The position numbers and the translations under genes were made by a program. Positions 22,197 through 35,830 of a stretch of 64,000 bases of DNA are shown here, one piece after another (within the stretch, counting starts at the first letter, position 1; the number at the start of each line of letters is the position of its first letter). The notes beneath the pieces were generated by a model. That model did not search any database, was not told where the DNA came from, and worked only from the letters and a program-made list of their open reading frames with translations. The stretch is from Pilaira anomala (taxonomy: Eukaryota; Mucoromycota; Mucoromycetes; Mucorales; Mucoraceae), in contig JAIXMQ010000023.1 of NCBI GenBank assembly GCA_025716855.1, positions 62,001-126,000 of the forward strand, given 5' to 3'.

Positions 22197-24104
22197 TTAC
22201 TCGCTTTCTTCAATGACTCGACGTGCTCTCTATTATATAAATGTAATTAGCGAAATGAAATATATATATATATATATATATTTACCCTTCTAAGAGAAAT
22301 CGCAGGTCCACCATCACTTCTTGGCTCTGTTTTAATTATACGTACTTGATCATTTTCTGAACTCGATGAACCTGTCAGATCAGGACGACCACTACCACCA
22401 GCACTAGACGTCATCCTTTTCCTCTCTCGTAACATCTGAAGTGTCGTCTTTCGTTTTGAAGATAAAGATGACGAACTATTAAACGATGGAGGAAACAACG
22501 GTTCTTCTTCACTCGCTCCCACATTCCCTACACTAATAGACTGTGATAAACTAGTATGACTTGGTTGTACATTATATCTCTCTTCATTCCCTGCACTAAC
22601 AATCGACTGTGACGAAGTAATACTACTACTTTGCTGTATATTATATTCATTATTCTCTTCATGATGACTACCAGCAGCAGCAGCAGTATGGGCTGACTGT
22701 GACGATGGATTACTTTCTTGTCGTTCTAAAGATTCTTCATCACCACCTTCATTTCCTGAGAGCATATACTGCTGCTGCTGCTGCTGTGACGGGGGGAATT
22801 GTGCATAATCTGTATACTGTGACGAATTCACTGTTAATGTAGATCGACTGCTGATACCTCGTTCAGCAGGAGATGCGGTCGGTGTACGATCATGATGAAG
22901 CGAAGGATAATGTGTAGTAGTTTGAACAAATTCGTATGAAAATTCATCATGCGTTGTTTGTCCTGTACTTTGCTCGGATTCTTCTTCAATTTCTTGTGTC
23001 ATGAGTGCTATATCCAGAATGATTTTATCCGATGATCGATATGTAAATACAATAGGTCTATGTAAAATATGTTTAAAAATCTTTCATCGAACTTTTTTCT
23101 TTTTTGCTTACTTTCCAACTTCTTCGAATAATGCATTGATCGGTATCTCTAAACTATCTGAAAAATCCACTATGGCTTGTAACTCTTTTAAATTAATCAC
23201 TACATTGACAGGTTCAATGATTGAATATTCTATACAATCGGTAATATCCACTGTATAAGAGTAATTGGAAGGTTTCATCTCTACAAAGAATCTTAGTACA
23301 TTGAATAAACAAAGATAATATATTTCTTTACTTTTTTGAGGATCTATGTATGTTGATAACGTAATAGTATTTGGTATACAAGATAGAAGTATTTCCGAAA
23401 CTCTTGGATCAAATCGAATAAAACACTCTCGAATCGTATGTGTGTTCATGATAAAATGGTTCGACTTCTTTTTATCGTACAATGCAACTACCTTATCTCC
23501 ATCCAGATAACTGATATTGTTGGTCTTTTTCGTCCCATTCTTATAGATAAGTCGCATTGTCAGTTTCGATTCGGTGCCTGGTACGCTAGGAAGAATCGTG
23601 ATTTGACACATTTTGATCAATTCAATATTTCCTGCATTCTTTTTCAAGATACTACTTAATTTCTAATAAACATAATCTAAGTTTTATGCTTTGACACATG
23701 TTTATCCCCCCCCCCTTTTTTTTTTACTTTATTGGGTACGGTGCAAGTTAAACTCTCTTCTTCTGAACCATGGCGTAGTAATTTGTAATCTTGAAAGAAA
23801 CTTGGTGAGAACCGAACTAAACCTTGGGCCGTTCGAGAGTGATTGAATGTAGATAAAATAAGCTATAGAAAGCATCTTTTAGTACTTTTTTACTTTTGGT
23901 CGGTCAACTTTCTTCCTCACCTGGTTATTACGAATATCGACGTTAATAAGTTCATTGAAATGTAAAAAGAGATCTGCTATTGCAGAAAACACTAGTATCG
24001 TATCGTTTTAGCTTGAGGAAAAAAAAAGAAGCCATTTTTTTATTCAATAAGAATAAAAAAGTACCTTTGAAATGTTCTACAGGTATGTTTGCATGGAATT
24101 CCAT
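22197..24104 (-). CDS. RAD9: DNA-damage checkpoint clamp subunit RAD9
   Basis: Six exons (24104-24065, 23991-23921, 23862-23728, 23662-23112, 23057-22286, 22229-22197) give 533 residues with closed phases. The N-terminus VFSAIADLFLHFNEL, then NHSRTAQGLVRFSPSFF, corresponds to the first PCNA-like half of Rad9. INLKELQAIVDFSDSLEIP followed by GKPIVFTY corresponds to the second half (human RAD9A: CLKEFRGLLSFAES ... GRPAIF). Rad9 forms the 9-1-1 clamp with Rad1 and Hus1 on damaged DNA and recruits TopBP1/Cut5-type activators of ATR. The C-terminal 250 residues are a disordered tail with at least seven SQ dipeptides (potential ATR/ATM sites) and a Gln run. The last exon is only ten codons (RARRVIEESE), basic then acidic. 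The exon 2 acceptor (TAG at 23994-23992) was chosen because the earlier AG gives a stop. Confidence 0.9.
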
Positions 24105-24526
24105 TTCAACAGTTATTTTTGAATAGCAAAAAGCAAATTATCTTTTTTTTTTCTTCCAAAACAGGGTCGATTGTGTCGCAGTTTGTTTGGTAAACTCTTG
24201 GTACACCACAAGATGTATGCTTCCTGTTTTTTTTTCTACACAAATAATGGATCTCACTCTTTTATTATATTATAGTATGGATCTTATTACCCAAATACCA
24301 ATTGTGAATAAGAACATGAATTGATAATTCATTTTGAAATGCAAAAATAAAGTTTCTTTTCGTTAAACAGGAAAATAAGCGTGGAAGTCATGCAATTACA
24401 AAAGTTTATACAAATTGCAGTAACCTGTTTTATGCTAGTTTTTAAACCTTAAAAAGATATTATAGATGATATATACAATTTATTCTTATTATTATCCAAC
24501 GATCTGTATGCAGATAAAAAGAAACG
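24105..24526. other. Spacer between TOM1 and RAD9
   Basis: About 420 bases between two minus-strand genes. It must hold the RAD9 promoter and the TOM1 3' end. Short T- and A-runs and TATTATATTATAG near 24263 are visible, but no gene. Confidence 0.4.
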
Positions 24527-27500
24527 TTATTGGAAAGCAAAGCCAGTAGAGCATTCACTAATCGCCTTAAACAAATTAGAACGAAGGTCTTCATAACTCA
24601 AATATTGTGGTAAATCAATTTGATTAAAACTACATAAAAAAAGAAACATTGAATCAGATAAAGTTTTTTTTGTTAAAAAAAATAATATCAAACAAAAAAA
24701 TTACCATGTATGTGCAGAAGGAAGTCGATTAGCATCTCCAAACTCTTTATGAATTTGAAACTTTTGAACTCCATTGGATCCTTGCAATTCTGAGAACCCT
24801 TCTAAAGGCACTTTCGATGTACCTGTAGCAAACTGTAACAATTTAGCTCGCTCTTCTTGAGAGAACGATCGAACTGCACGCCAGAACCATTGAATTTGGG
24901 GTGAAGAAAGGCTATACCCTTCATACACTGTATTCGCTTTCCATTCATCAATATCAATATCCGGTAATCCCGAAATCAATAACTCAAGTTCTTGCTCGTT
25001 AAAAATCTGAATCAATTGAGATGGGATGATATCATGGAACCCTTCCAAGAACGCATTCACTTGTTCCTTAATCGCAAGCACCAACTTATGTTCCGTAATC
25101 AGTGTCACGTATTCATGTTTGTTCGCTTCCGTCACTTGGATATGTCGACCATTCGGCTTTAAATCAATGATATCCGTCGTACCAAAATCATCCGTTTCAA
25201 CACTAAACGTTAAATCAATAATATCCGTGATATCATTCTCCAACATCCAAACAAGACTCTTGTAATAAGCAGGATCCACTGCTTCTACATCTCGATAATC
25301 TACTGATCGACCCAACATCAACTTATAAAACGATCTTGTAAAGTACGCATCTAACAATCTACCATCATGAATTGCTTTACCTATAATTCGTCCAACACAT
25401 TTGAAGAAACTAAGATGATCTGGGTTGACATAAGAGGCTCGATTGGGTTGATACGTTAATTTATCCGCCGCAGATGTAATAAACAGCGCATAGTTAGGAT
25501 CAAACATTTGTCTTGCAAGAACTGAGAACCATTCACGAGCAACTCCACCTGCATCCACTCCTTCCTCATTCTGGAACTGAACATTCAGTTTACCATACTT
25601 GATCTCTTTACCAGTTCGACCTTGTAATTGACGATACGTGTCTTCAAACACAAGCGCTCGACGTACATTCAATTGAAGCGGTGGATGATGTTCACGAGGT
25701 TCTGTACGTTTATGTAATTGTTGCACGAAGTAACTACGCTTATTATCAAATTCAAGTATCTTTGGGTTATGCACCAACAGAGAAAACGATCCACTCATTA
25801 ACGATGGGTTGTTACGCACCATGATATTCAAAATCTTTTTATGTTCTTCTGTAAACTCAAAAAAGAAATCTTCTGTACTAGGTTTCATCGGTTTACTCGT
25901 AGGTTGTGTGTATCCTTTGTTGGTAAAATACTTCGAAACTGCCATAAACGATTCCACCAATGGCAACAAAACTGTAGCCACGTTCAGTAAATCCTTGTGT
26001 TCTTGAATCACACTCAAACATGCTCCCAACATCTTCCAGAGTGGTAAGAAATCAAGACGGTTATAAATTTCAAGCACTTGACGTTCATTTTCTTCCGGCT
26101 TATTGTTGTTAGAAGAGATATTACGTTTACGCGTGTACATGTAATCCATTGCCTTCAAGACACGTAATAACTTGGTTTGATGTGATGTAACCGCAGAGAA
26201 TTGAGCTAAAGCAGATGCCTGTAACTCAGTACCCGGTTGATACTTTTCTAAGATATCCAATAGTTCTTGAAGATCTACAATGATTTGTTTTCCGGATGTA
26301 TTGGCTGTAGACACCAATCTTTCAATAATCATATCCAATGCTCCATCTAATGAAGAGAGATACGAAAGTACACTCAATGTGTATTGGAAAGTATAACTTG
26401 AGCATTCACCAACTGAAAGTACATCCACAATTTTACCAAGATATTCAGCAGGAATCGTTGGCGGCTTGGGTGCATGATGATGTTGCTTCTCGGTAGTTTC
26501 GTTCTCATCTTGTTCAGTATTGGATTTCATACTCTCCATCTTTTCCTTGTATTTCTTGACAAGACTAGGGAACGGACGACACATGGTAGCTAATAAGTTC
26601 ATGAGTTGACCCATCAAAGCTGTATTATTCAAAAACGCGGGTCGGTCCAATAAACTTATCAACACCAGGATAGGGTATTTTAATGACGAGGATGACGACT
26701 TACTCTTTTGTTGTTGTTTACGACTGATGGAATGACGACGTTTTAAGTGACCAAAACTATCATTCTCTGTCAAGAAGTAAGCTAAAGATCGATCATTGCC
26801 TGTCACAACATAATAGAGTATCTCCAAACATCTTTGTGTGATTAAATTAGGTGCATTTTCATCTGGTTTAGTTTGGTTTGTTGATTCTTCTGTGCTTTCT
26901 TCAGATTGAGTATGGGAGGGTTTACCAGTCAAGATAGAGAGTTGTGTAAAGCTACGATCGACTGATGCTAAATCAGAACTACCGTCTTGAAGAATACAGA
27001 CTAACAAAGATAAGAGATCGCTACGTGTCTTACTGTTTTCACATAAATTCAAAAGTAGTCTGTTCAAAAGTGCTTTGGAAATAGATTGTGGAACGAATAA
27101 AAGTCGAGTCAAGGTAGCTAATTGGGATCGATCTACGATACGAATCGCATCACGATGAAGTACGGCCTTTCTTGAACTATGGCGATGATTAAAGTCACTG
27201 TTCTCTCCAGCTGTAGATCGACCGATTCGCCAGGTAGAGGCGTTTGTACTTTCACGAGGCATTGGGCCTTGATGGAAATCAAATACATTACGACCAATAG
27301 AAGCCAAAGAAGCAGCTCCAGCATCATTAGAAAATCGAAGCATAGGACGCATTTGGCTTTCATCGCGCTCAGTAAGATTCACAGCACCATTCGAACTGTC
27401 TTGTTCAGTCTGTTCAGAGGATTGTTGTCTTGCTTGACGTCGAATACGCTCGTCTTGTCGAATCACTTCAGCTCGAATCTCTGGGGGTAATGCATCCAAG

Positions 27501-30500
27501 AATTCAGGGCTGATAGTATCATCTTCAATACTTTGAATTGATGAACGACGTTCAGCCATTTGTTGACTAAGTACTTCTGCACGAAGGTCATCGGGAAGCG
27601 CTTCAAGGAATTCTGCATCAATACCTGTGCCCGTAATATCTACTTCTTCGCCATTAATTGTAACAATGACACGTTCCTCTTCCTCTCCTTCTTCCTCTCC
27701 TTCTTCTTCTTCTTCTTCTTGATGAATTTGTTCTCTTTGTCGTTCATTAAGGAGATCAACTACCGATTGCTGACTATCGTCTTCATGTTCATTACCAGCA
27801 GTTATCGACTCATCTACGTCCATATACTCGCTTTCTGAAAGTGGGGGAGCAGTATCCATATCATTAAGAGGTGATGGTGCTGATGAAGTTGAAGCTGCAG
27901 TAGGTTTTTCTCCTTCTTCTTTTGCAATCTCAATTAAGCGTTTTATCAACGTATTAGTCAATTTTGCAGCTTTTGCAGATGCTACAGAAGAAATATAAAC
28001 CATTTGAACTTCTTGAATCCATCGATCAGCACTTTGCATAGGTTGGAATTCTTGAAGCAAGTTTAAAGTTTCTTTATTTTCTTGTGTTAATCCTGTATCT
28101 TCCGCTTCCATAGGTTGTGCTTGAGATCCAGTTACTGCAGTAGATGTTGTAGCTGGTACAGGTGGTGCGGCATCAGGGTTATTTCTTTGATGTTGTTGAC
28201 TCAAAAGATTCTCTAGGATACGTACAGCACTTCCACCAATAATATCTTCATATGCTTGTAAATGGTTACTGTTGGCTCCGGATAAGATAGCTGTTTCAGG
28301 GGTAAATGATCCATCAGGCGAAGTTGTCACATTGGCAGCGTTACGTAAAAGTGGATGCAAGATGATGTTGTCTCGGTCAATGGATCTGCCTACACCTGTA
28401 TTATTACCGTTGTTGTTTAATGTGCCTCGAATGGTAGGGTTGATCATATGAACACCTATAAATAAATAAGGGGCAAGTTTAGTTTACGCCCGCCTGTATG
28501 TGTGTGTGTATTTTTCGTTTCATACTTACCATCTCTTAATGGGCTTCCACGAGCAAATAATTCCACTATATATTTAATATATGTGTAAGTATATAATAAA
28601 TAGACGATGATATCATCAGTTACTTACAGTTACGTTCAACATCTTCCATTTCTTCCTGATCAAGGTCATCCGAGTCTTGGTCTTCATCTAAATCAGATTG
28701 ATCCAAGTCCATATCATCATCTGAATCAGTCTATATGATTGTAAACAATTAATATATATATATATAAAAGTTCTATTATAGCTAAATTAAAAAAATATTA
28801 CCATGACTTCAGCTTGAATGACTTGTCTTGAATGATGATGACGATTATTATTATTAGGTCTACCTTCATCATCAAGAATATTTTCTAAATGCCAAGCCAT
28901 TTCTCTGCTATCATCTGAATGAATGGAATCACTTCTATCTGAATTTAATGATTCTGCAGTGGATTCATAGGAACTAGAAGAATAGGACATGCCTGATTCT
29001 GTTGAACCGTCAGAGTCTGAGCCATCGTCACTTGAGTCCTGATGAATTAAATTAAAAAAATAAATAAATAAACAGTAAATAAATCATGCTTTTTGTAAAT
29101 ATAGGCTTAAAGTTGGTGAAATGTACCTCATTATCTCCTTCAGATTCAGAAGAGTGGAATCGACGTATGGTGATCTCTGGACCATTACCTTCTTCTTCGA
29201 CTTCATTGTCATCTGAATCTACAGTAACATAACTATCTGTACCTGACTCGGTTCCATCATCTTCATCTTCAATAATTTCTTCACCAGAGCTAAAGTACAA
29301 AAGGTATGAATAAAACAAGTAAATACAAAGTTATCAATTAATTTACCTGGCCATTTCGATATCTTCTTCATCGGATGATTCCTCAGTTGTCTCTTCATCC
29401 ATTACAGTGCCATCATACATCGCCAAAGAAGAATTTCTATACAAATCTGAAACTTCTTCTTGTGCTGCATCATTCTCTTCATCTGTATCCATAGGCAAAT
29501 ACATATCATCTTGGTTATTCCCTTCCTCTCCTCCTTCTTCTTCTACTTTCTTTTCTGAATCTTCAGAAGGAGAACGTTCAATACGGATAGATAGTTTGGT
29601 AAGTTGTTCTAAGGGACGTAAAATCGAGTTCAAAATCATCTTGGCATGTGGGAAATTCACATCCACATCACTTACTACAGAAATTAAAACAGGTACGAAC
29701 TTCTTTTCCAACATAAGTTTGGCAACGGATAAAACAGTATCCTTGCTATTGTTTTGTGAGTTAGATGCAGCAGATGCAGCAGGACTTATAGAGGCAGGAC
29801 GTGCGTTCAAGATACGATGACAGAGTTCAGCAAGTGCAAAGTACCGAATGTATTTGGCGCTGGTGCTTGAGGATGTACTTTGTAATGTATCTTTGAATGA
29901 TCGATAAACAACGTCTAAAACATGTTTACGAATCTCAATAAGCGTTTCCTCAGATAAAGTTTCAGAGGAAGTATCAGTTGTTTGTGTTGTTGTATTGTAA
30001 CACATCGAGACTAATAAAGAAGCGACCCACATGGAAATACCTTGTCGTTTACGCTCTCCGTCTGATGTTGCATTGATGGCGTTATAAGGTAAGAGTTTAT
30101 TCACCAAAGTAAACAGTATAGAATTTCGAATACGAACATGAGCTGAATGTGCACCTTCCGTTGCCGTATCTACTGATTGTGTGTTATTGAAAACTATCAC
30201 ATCGTGTTTACAGGAGGGATAGGATGAAATAAGCTCTAAGAGACACTGAAGTAAGAATCCAGTGTACCCAATCTTGATATTCGATTCTTCTTTCACAGAT
30301 TGAGTTTGTACAAGTTGATTCAATAAGAAATTAACGACAACAGATGAATTGTATTTCTCATTGCTATCAGAGGGAGTCACAATCTTTCCAGCTTCTTCTG
30401 ATCCAATATATCGAATAGCCTTAAAATTTCCAGACTTGAAATTAGATAATCGACAAAGCTGAGTACTGACCTCTAAAAAGGATTCTGGGTCACGTAATGC

Positions 30501-33500
30501 CATACTACTGTTGTTTTTGATATATGTAGATACATCTAAGTGTCGCGCAGGTGGTGCGGTAAACCAAAACATTAACCATTCTCGCATACAGTTCATTAAT
30601 ACAGATTTATCTTCTATAATGTGTCGTAAGATCATAATGATATACGCTTGTTGCATTTTGATAGCTTCAAAGCTTAAACTAGGTCGCTTAAATAAAGGTT
30701 CTAATCCACCAAGAGAAACGAATTGAGCAGCGGCTCCATGATGTTTTGTTAATCGAACAATGATACGTAATGTAGAAATAAGGTTGTCTTGTGAAAGTGT
30801 GTCCATTTTAAGCAAGTTGATACAGTAGTTCATTAAAGTGGTACGGTTTTCAGGTGTGACAATGGCAGGTGTGATGGGTTGCTGCTGTTGATCTTCAGAT
30901 GTTTCATCCGAGTTGACACCTTCAATAGTAGGCAAAGGTTCTGATATAGGTTCATCCGCTTGAGCTAATCCAACTTCCAAGATTAAAAATAGTGTTGTAA
31001 GCCATTTAGGATCAGGGAATTCAGGATAGGTGACAATCAAATCCAAGAAATCAAACCAGTCCATAAACTTTGACATGGTAGTGATTAAAAGAGACATAAC
31101 GTCTTGAATAGCAGGTTCACGTAACATGAGAGCAAAAATTCGGATCTTATTAATAGAAGATTCAAATAATGCGCGTTTATCTTTTGAAGCAACCTTGTCT
31201 GATTCACCAAAGAACAAGTGCATGGTTTGTTTTGTATTCTCGGATAAATTAGTAAGGTCACCACAACAAAGTGCAACCATTAAATCGTGGACTTCAAAGT
31301 CTATGTCGCTACGTTTATCTACTAAACGTGCCAAGATTTGCGGAATCTCAGATCGCATCTCTTTACGAATAGTCTCTAAATCTTTCAAGGTCTCTGAAAG
31401 CTTTTGTTTGAAATAAGTGTCGTGTTCGCTATTATTAGAATCTGTACTGGACTCATCATCTTCATCGACAAACATGGCCTCTTCTTCTTCGTCCTCTGTT
31501 TCGATATCTTCGTATTGATCATCGTGTTCGTCTGGTATCGCTTGATCATCTTGCTCGTTGTGGACAGTATCTGTGGCGCCTGCTGGATTAGGAGTTCGAA
31601 TTGCACTCGGTTCATGTCTTGATAACATCTGAGAAGCCGTAGCCAAATCATCACTTTCACGTAAGGCCTCTCTTGCCAATGTTGGGTCATACCATAAATT
31701 CACAAGAATTCTTACACCAGCATTGAACTCTTCGTCATTCAATGGATGAGACAATAGAATATTAGAGTTTATATCTAATTGAGGCGGACCTTGATTGGTT
31801 GGATGCTCAACTAATCTACGGCTGAATAAATAGTCTAATGCAGACAATGGGTTGCCGTTAAATCGACGCAATGCAATATCTACCAATAATTGATCAAATC
31901 CCATCTCTATAAAGGCCATTCTGTTTCCTTCAAATGCAATTGCATTGTTTCCGCGTGCAATGGCTTTATTCACACGAGATCTTTCACCTTCAGCTTTCAT
32001 GTTTTGTGTAATACATCTTAAAAGAGAATGCAAGACATGGCGAGAGAATTTATGTAATAAAGGGGATTGCAAGTACTTGTAAATAGAAGAAAACTTGAGT
32101 TGCATAGTAGCCATCCAATGTTGAGGGTCTAAAAGTGTTTTGGCACCAAAACTATCTTCTGGATCCAAGGTGGTCAAGATAGTAGTATGTGGAGAGTTAT
32201 AAAATAGCTTGGAGGAACCTAAATGATGCAAGATAGCCAATAAAAGTTCAATACAGGTATTTATACGTTGTAATTCAGATCCATCTTCAGCTTGTTTCTC
32301 TAATTGAATTTCTGACTCTGCAGCAGACCAGAATTGAGGAAGTAAGGTCTTGACAAGGAAGTCAATATTGCCAAGCTTTTCAAAGGCAATGGCAATAGGT
32401 GTTTCGAGTGCAGTGCGAGATCGGTCGTCTAAGAGTAACATGGAAATCATGGAGAACATGGATGCGTAATAATCGTATTTACAGATTGGGGAATCGTCAC
32501 GCATATATTGAAGGTTTTGGTGGAATACTTCTGTAATGTTGGTAGCTACTCGTTCTGAACGTTGAAAAAGACTAAGTTTGGCAGAGGAGATAGGGCGTCG
32601 ATTCACAGAGACTTTGATAATGCCTTGTAAGACGGGCATTAGCGCTGGTGGGATCTCACTTAAAAGTAATTTAAATCTTCGGACGTTTATCACACGTGGG
32701 TCTTTCAAATCCACTGACGAATCTTCTTGCGCACTGTACCATGACTTAGGAACGCATTCTCTTAGCAAAATATTTTGCCATACCATTGTTCTAAATAAAT
32801 GATAAGTAACGATATATAATTTCTTATAAAAAAAAAGAACTCTTACCGATGAATACGACCAAGTAATAAAATAAGGTTACTGTTATGCTCGTCCTTTTCA
32901 ATTGCCCATTCTACAAATTTAACGGCGTTTTTCGTATTGGTCAAAATAGCATTGGCGAATACGGTTGAGAGTAATCCAATATAACCGAATAATATACTAC
33001 ATTTTCTAAATAAACTGTTTCCCTTTTTCAATAATTCTGGATCGCTACCTATTCAAGCACAATAAAGAAATTAGTTACTGGAATTCCATATAGAAGTATG
33101 TTTTCTTTTTCTTTTTTTTACCATCGACGTTGGTGTACTCATACACTGAACTCTTTGCATGCTCTAGCTCGGTACTGTCGAATAGAAATTCAGAGGCCTG
33201 ATAAACTCTGTGTGTGATCAATTTAGCAAATGGCATAGGAGATACATCCGAAATAAGGCGAAACACAAAACTGAGAGAATCAAATGCATTGGTTACCGAG
33301 AAATTATAGGGTAACATAGGTAAAGAATAGTAATTTAAAAGCAAATCCGGCCCGTTCAAATTTACAAATTCCTTAATATTGTCCGTATTGCGTAAAAATC
33401 CCTCTAAAAACTATTGTAAATCGGTCAGTTCTAATCCTCTTCTTTCTTAATTCAGTACTTACTCTCGCAACTAAATCAACATGGCCTAATAAAAGACATT

Positions 33501-35830
33501 CAGTCTTTTCTTCAGGTTGTTGCTCGTATGCAAGTTGATGACTGTTGTTTAATGGTTTTCCAGACTCAGAGTTTCCAACTTTAATCACATTAATGAGTAA
33601 TTGATTGGCGCAGAGGAATACTTCGCTTTTCAGTTTAGGATGGTGACGAATCAATTCATCCATGCTTGTGCCTAACGCAGTAACACCACCTACCTCAACC
33701 GGATTTGTAACGAAATTACGTTCCGTCATCAATTCAAAGAAATGAGGTAATGGTTTTGCCTGATTAAACATTTCTAAGCCTGCTGAATTCAAACAAATCG
33801 CACCAAATGCATGTAAAGCTGCCATCAACACTTCGCAATCCGGTTGATCGTATTCTGCAAAATTACGTAAAAATGTCTGAGGTAATTGAATTTCTTGTAA
33901 TACGGATAATGAAGTAGGTTCGTTATGAATAAAGGTCGTAGTGACATTGACAACAAGTGAAAATACACTTGAGCCAAACAATTTGTGATGTTCCAATACT
34001 TTTTTAATGGTGTGTGGAATACTGGATTCAATCAAGTTACGTAATCCGTCTGCTGTATCATTTGATTCCATCATTCGAATTAAAAAACGTAAAGTGTTTT
34101 TGACAAGTGTAAGTGAATCGTAATTATCAATTTCTTGTGTGGCAATGCATTGATTGACTTGAGTTTCAATCACTTTAAGTAAGGAAGTTAATCCGTTTTC
34201 ACTACAAAAGGATGAAAACGATGTATTTACATTGCTCATAATCGTATCCAAGAGTCCAATTACTTTGATAAGCACTTTAACGTGAATCTTGGTTTTCGTA
34301 TTAATATTGTCCATAATTTGAATTAAGGTTGACATGATACCGGCAGACATCAACATTTGTCCACCTGCTTGTGTTTGGAATAAAAAGGTCAATAAATTGA
34401 AAAATGCGTCAATGAAATCCACTGTATAAACTATATAAAAAAAAAATCATGCTCATTTTGTTAGATGATATGTATTTAATGCTTTTTTTTATATATATAC
34501 CCGTTGTGCCTTGACTAAATTGTCGTAAAATATGAAGTAAGACGCCATGATTTACAGAAGCATTGAAAGCAGTTAATACTTCTGTTACTTTTGTTCGATG
34601 TCTTGCAATTCCGTCTAAAGCATACAATGCATAGGTTTGGATATCCTATTACGCCTTTTCATGTCAATAACAAATTATTTCAAATTTTACTGCTTGTACT
34701 TACAATAGGGACATGCGTATCGTAGCTTACAAGGTGTGCGATTTGTGGAACGAGATGAGGTTCGTAAATAAAGACTCGATTTTGAGCAATGGTTTCTGAC
34801 ATTGTATGGGCTATTATAAAATCAATGAGAATACAAGTACACACGCATTTTTTTTTTTATAAAAAATATATTGTTCGTTACCCATTATAACAATTGCAAT
34901 GAAGCGAATGATTAGTAATTGTCTTCTTACAGAAACTTCATTTGAATGATTCGCAATTCGAATTCTATTCAATAATTCAAAATGGTACTCTTCTGGAATA
35001 TGATGCTCTTCAACAGTTTTCCAAAATAACTCTTGATCTGACATGGTCTGGTCAGCGATCAAGTCCACAACCTCTAACCCTTCATCGCCTTCTTCTCCTG
35101 TACGGTAAAAAGACATACTTACTTTGTTGATATCTTTATGATTGTCAAGGTTCTCAGCCATAAGGTCAGCGATATTGCCACCTCTTGCTAATTCTGTTAC
35201 TTTATCTTGAGGGGCTAAAAAGCTTGATTGAACAGCTTTTGGATTGTTGACGCGTTGAGCAGGTTTAGACATAAGTCGTAAGACGGCTTCCAAGACGTCA
35301 ATATCGGTTGTATTCAGTAAATTATTTAAATGCTATTATGTTTATTAGTCTTTTTATGCTATTTTCACTTTTTTTTTTTTTTTTTTGGTAACTTGAAGAT
35401 CTTATTTTTTGTTTTTACCTCGTATGAGTTGTATAAGTTTCTATTTGTACAATGCTCGAATAATAATTTAGAAAAGTTCATAATGGCCAATAAAGTTTGT
35501 TTTATTTCAGCAGTAAAAGCTTTCTTTTGAATATGTTTATCAAGCTGGTACTCTTGACAAGTTGTTTCTAATATAGTGTCGAAACGGTTGAGTACAGCTC
35601 CGAACTGGAATAGATCGCCTCTTGGGTAGTTCCAATCTTTTAGGTCTGCCCAAAGCTTTATTTGATCTTGGTTATCATTAACTAAATGGTCTACTACTGC
35701 TGCCAATCCCGAAGGCTAATATCAAAAAAAAAAAAGAGAAGTTTGTAAGCCGTTGTAGTTATGTATCACATACACGCTTTTAACTTACTAAAGGTGCTAG
35801 TTTTCTTGAAGAAACTCTGGTAATTTTCAT
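24527..35830 (-). CDS. TOM1: Giant HECT E3 ubiquitin ligase (TOM1/Ptr1/HUWE1)
   Basis: Fifteen exons on the minus strand join to 3,445 residues: 35830-35789, 35715-35419, 35332-34882, 34810-34704, 34645-34501, 34430-33463, 33410-33122, 33048-32847, 32790-29347, 29289-29127, 29038-28802, 28730-28628, 28565-28530, 28455-24705 and 24629-24527. The N-terminal armadillo-type region contains NRNLYNSYEHLNNLL, as in HUWE1. A UBA domain follows (NRMAFIEMGFDQLLVDIALRR), then long acidic stretches. Two ubiquitin-binding motifs occur as FLEALPDDLRAEVLSQQ and FLDALPPEIRAEVIRQ. A complete C-terminal HECT domain has catalytic Cys 3412 in HTCFNQIDLP, whose codon is split by the last intron (TG|T). Homologues ubiquitinate ribosomal proteins, histones and regulators and affect mRNA export and DNA-damage responses. 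No WWE domain was noticed. Length fits fungal orthologues. Confidence 0.95.
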
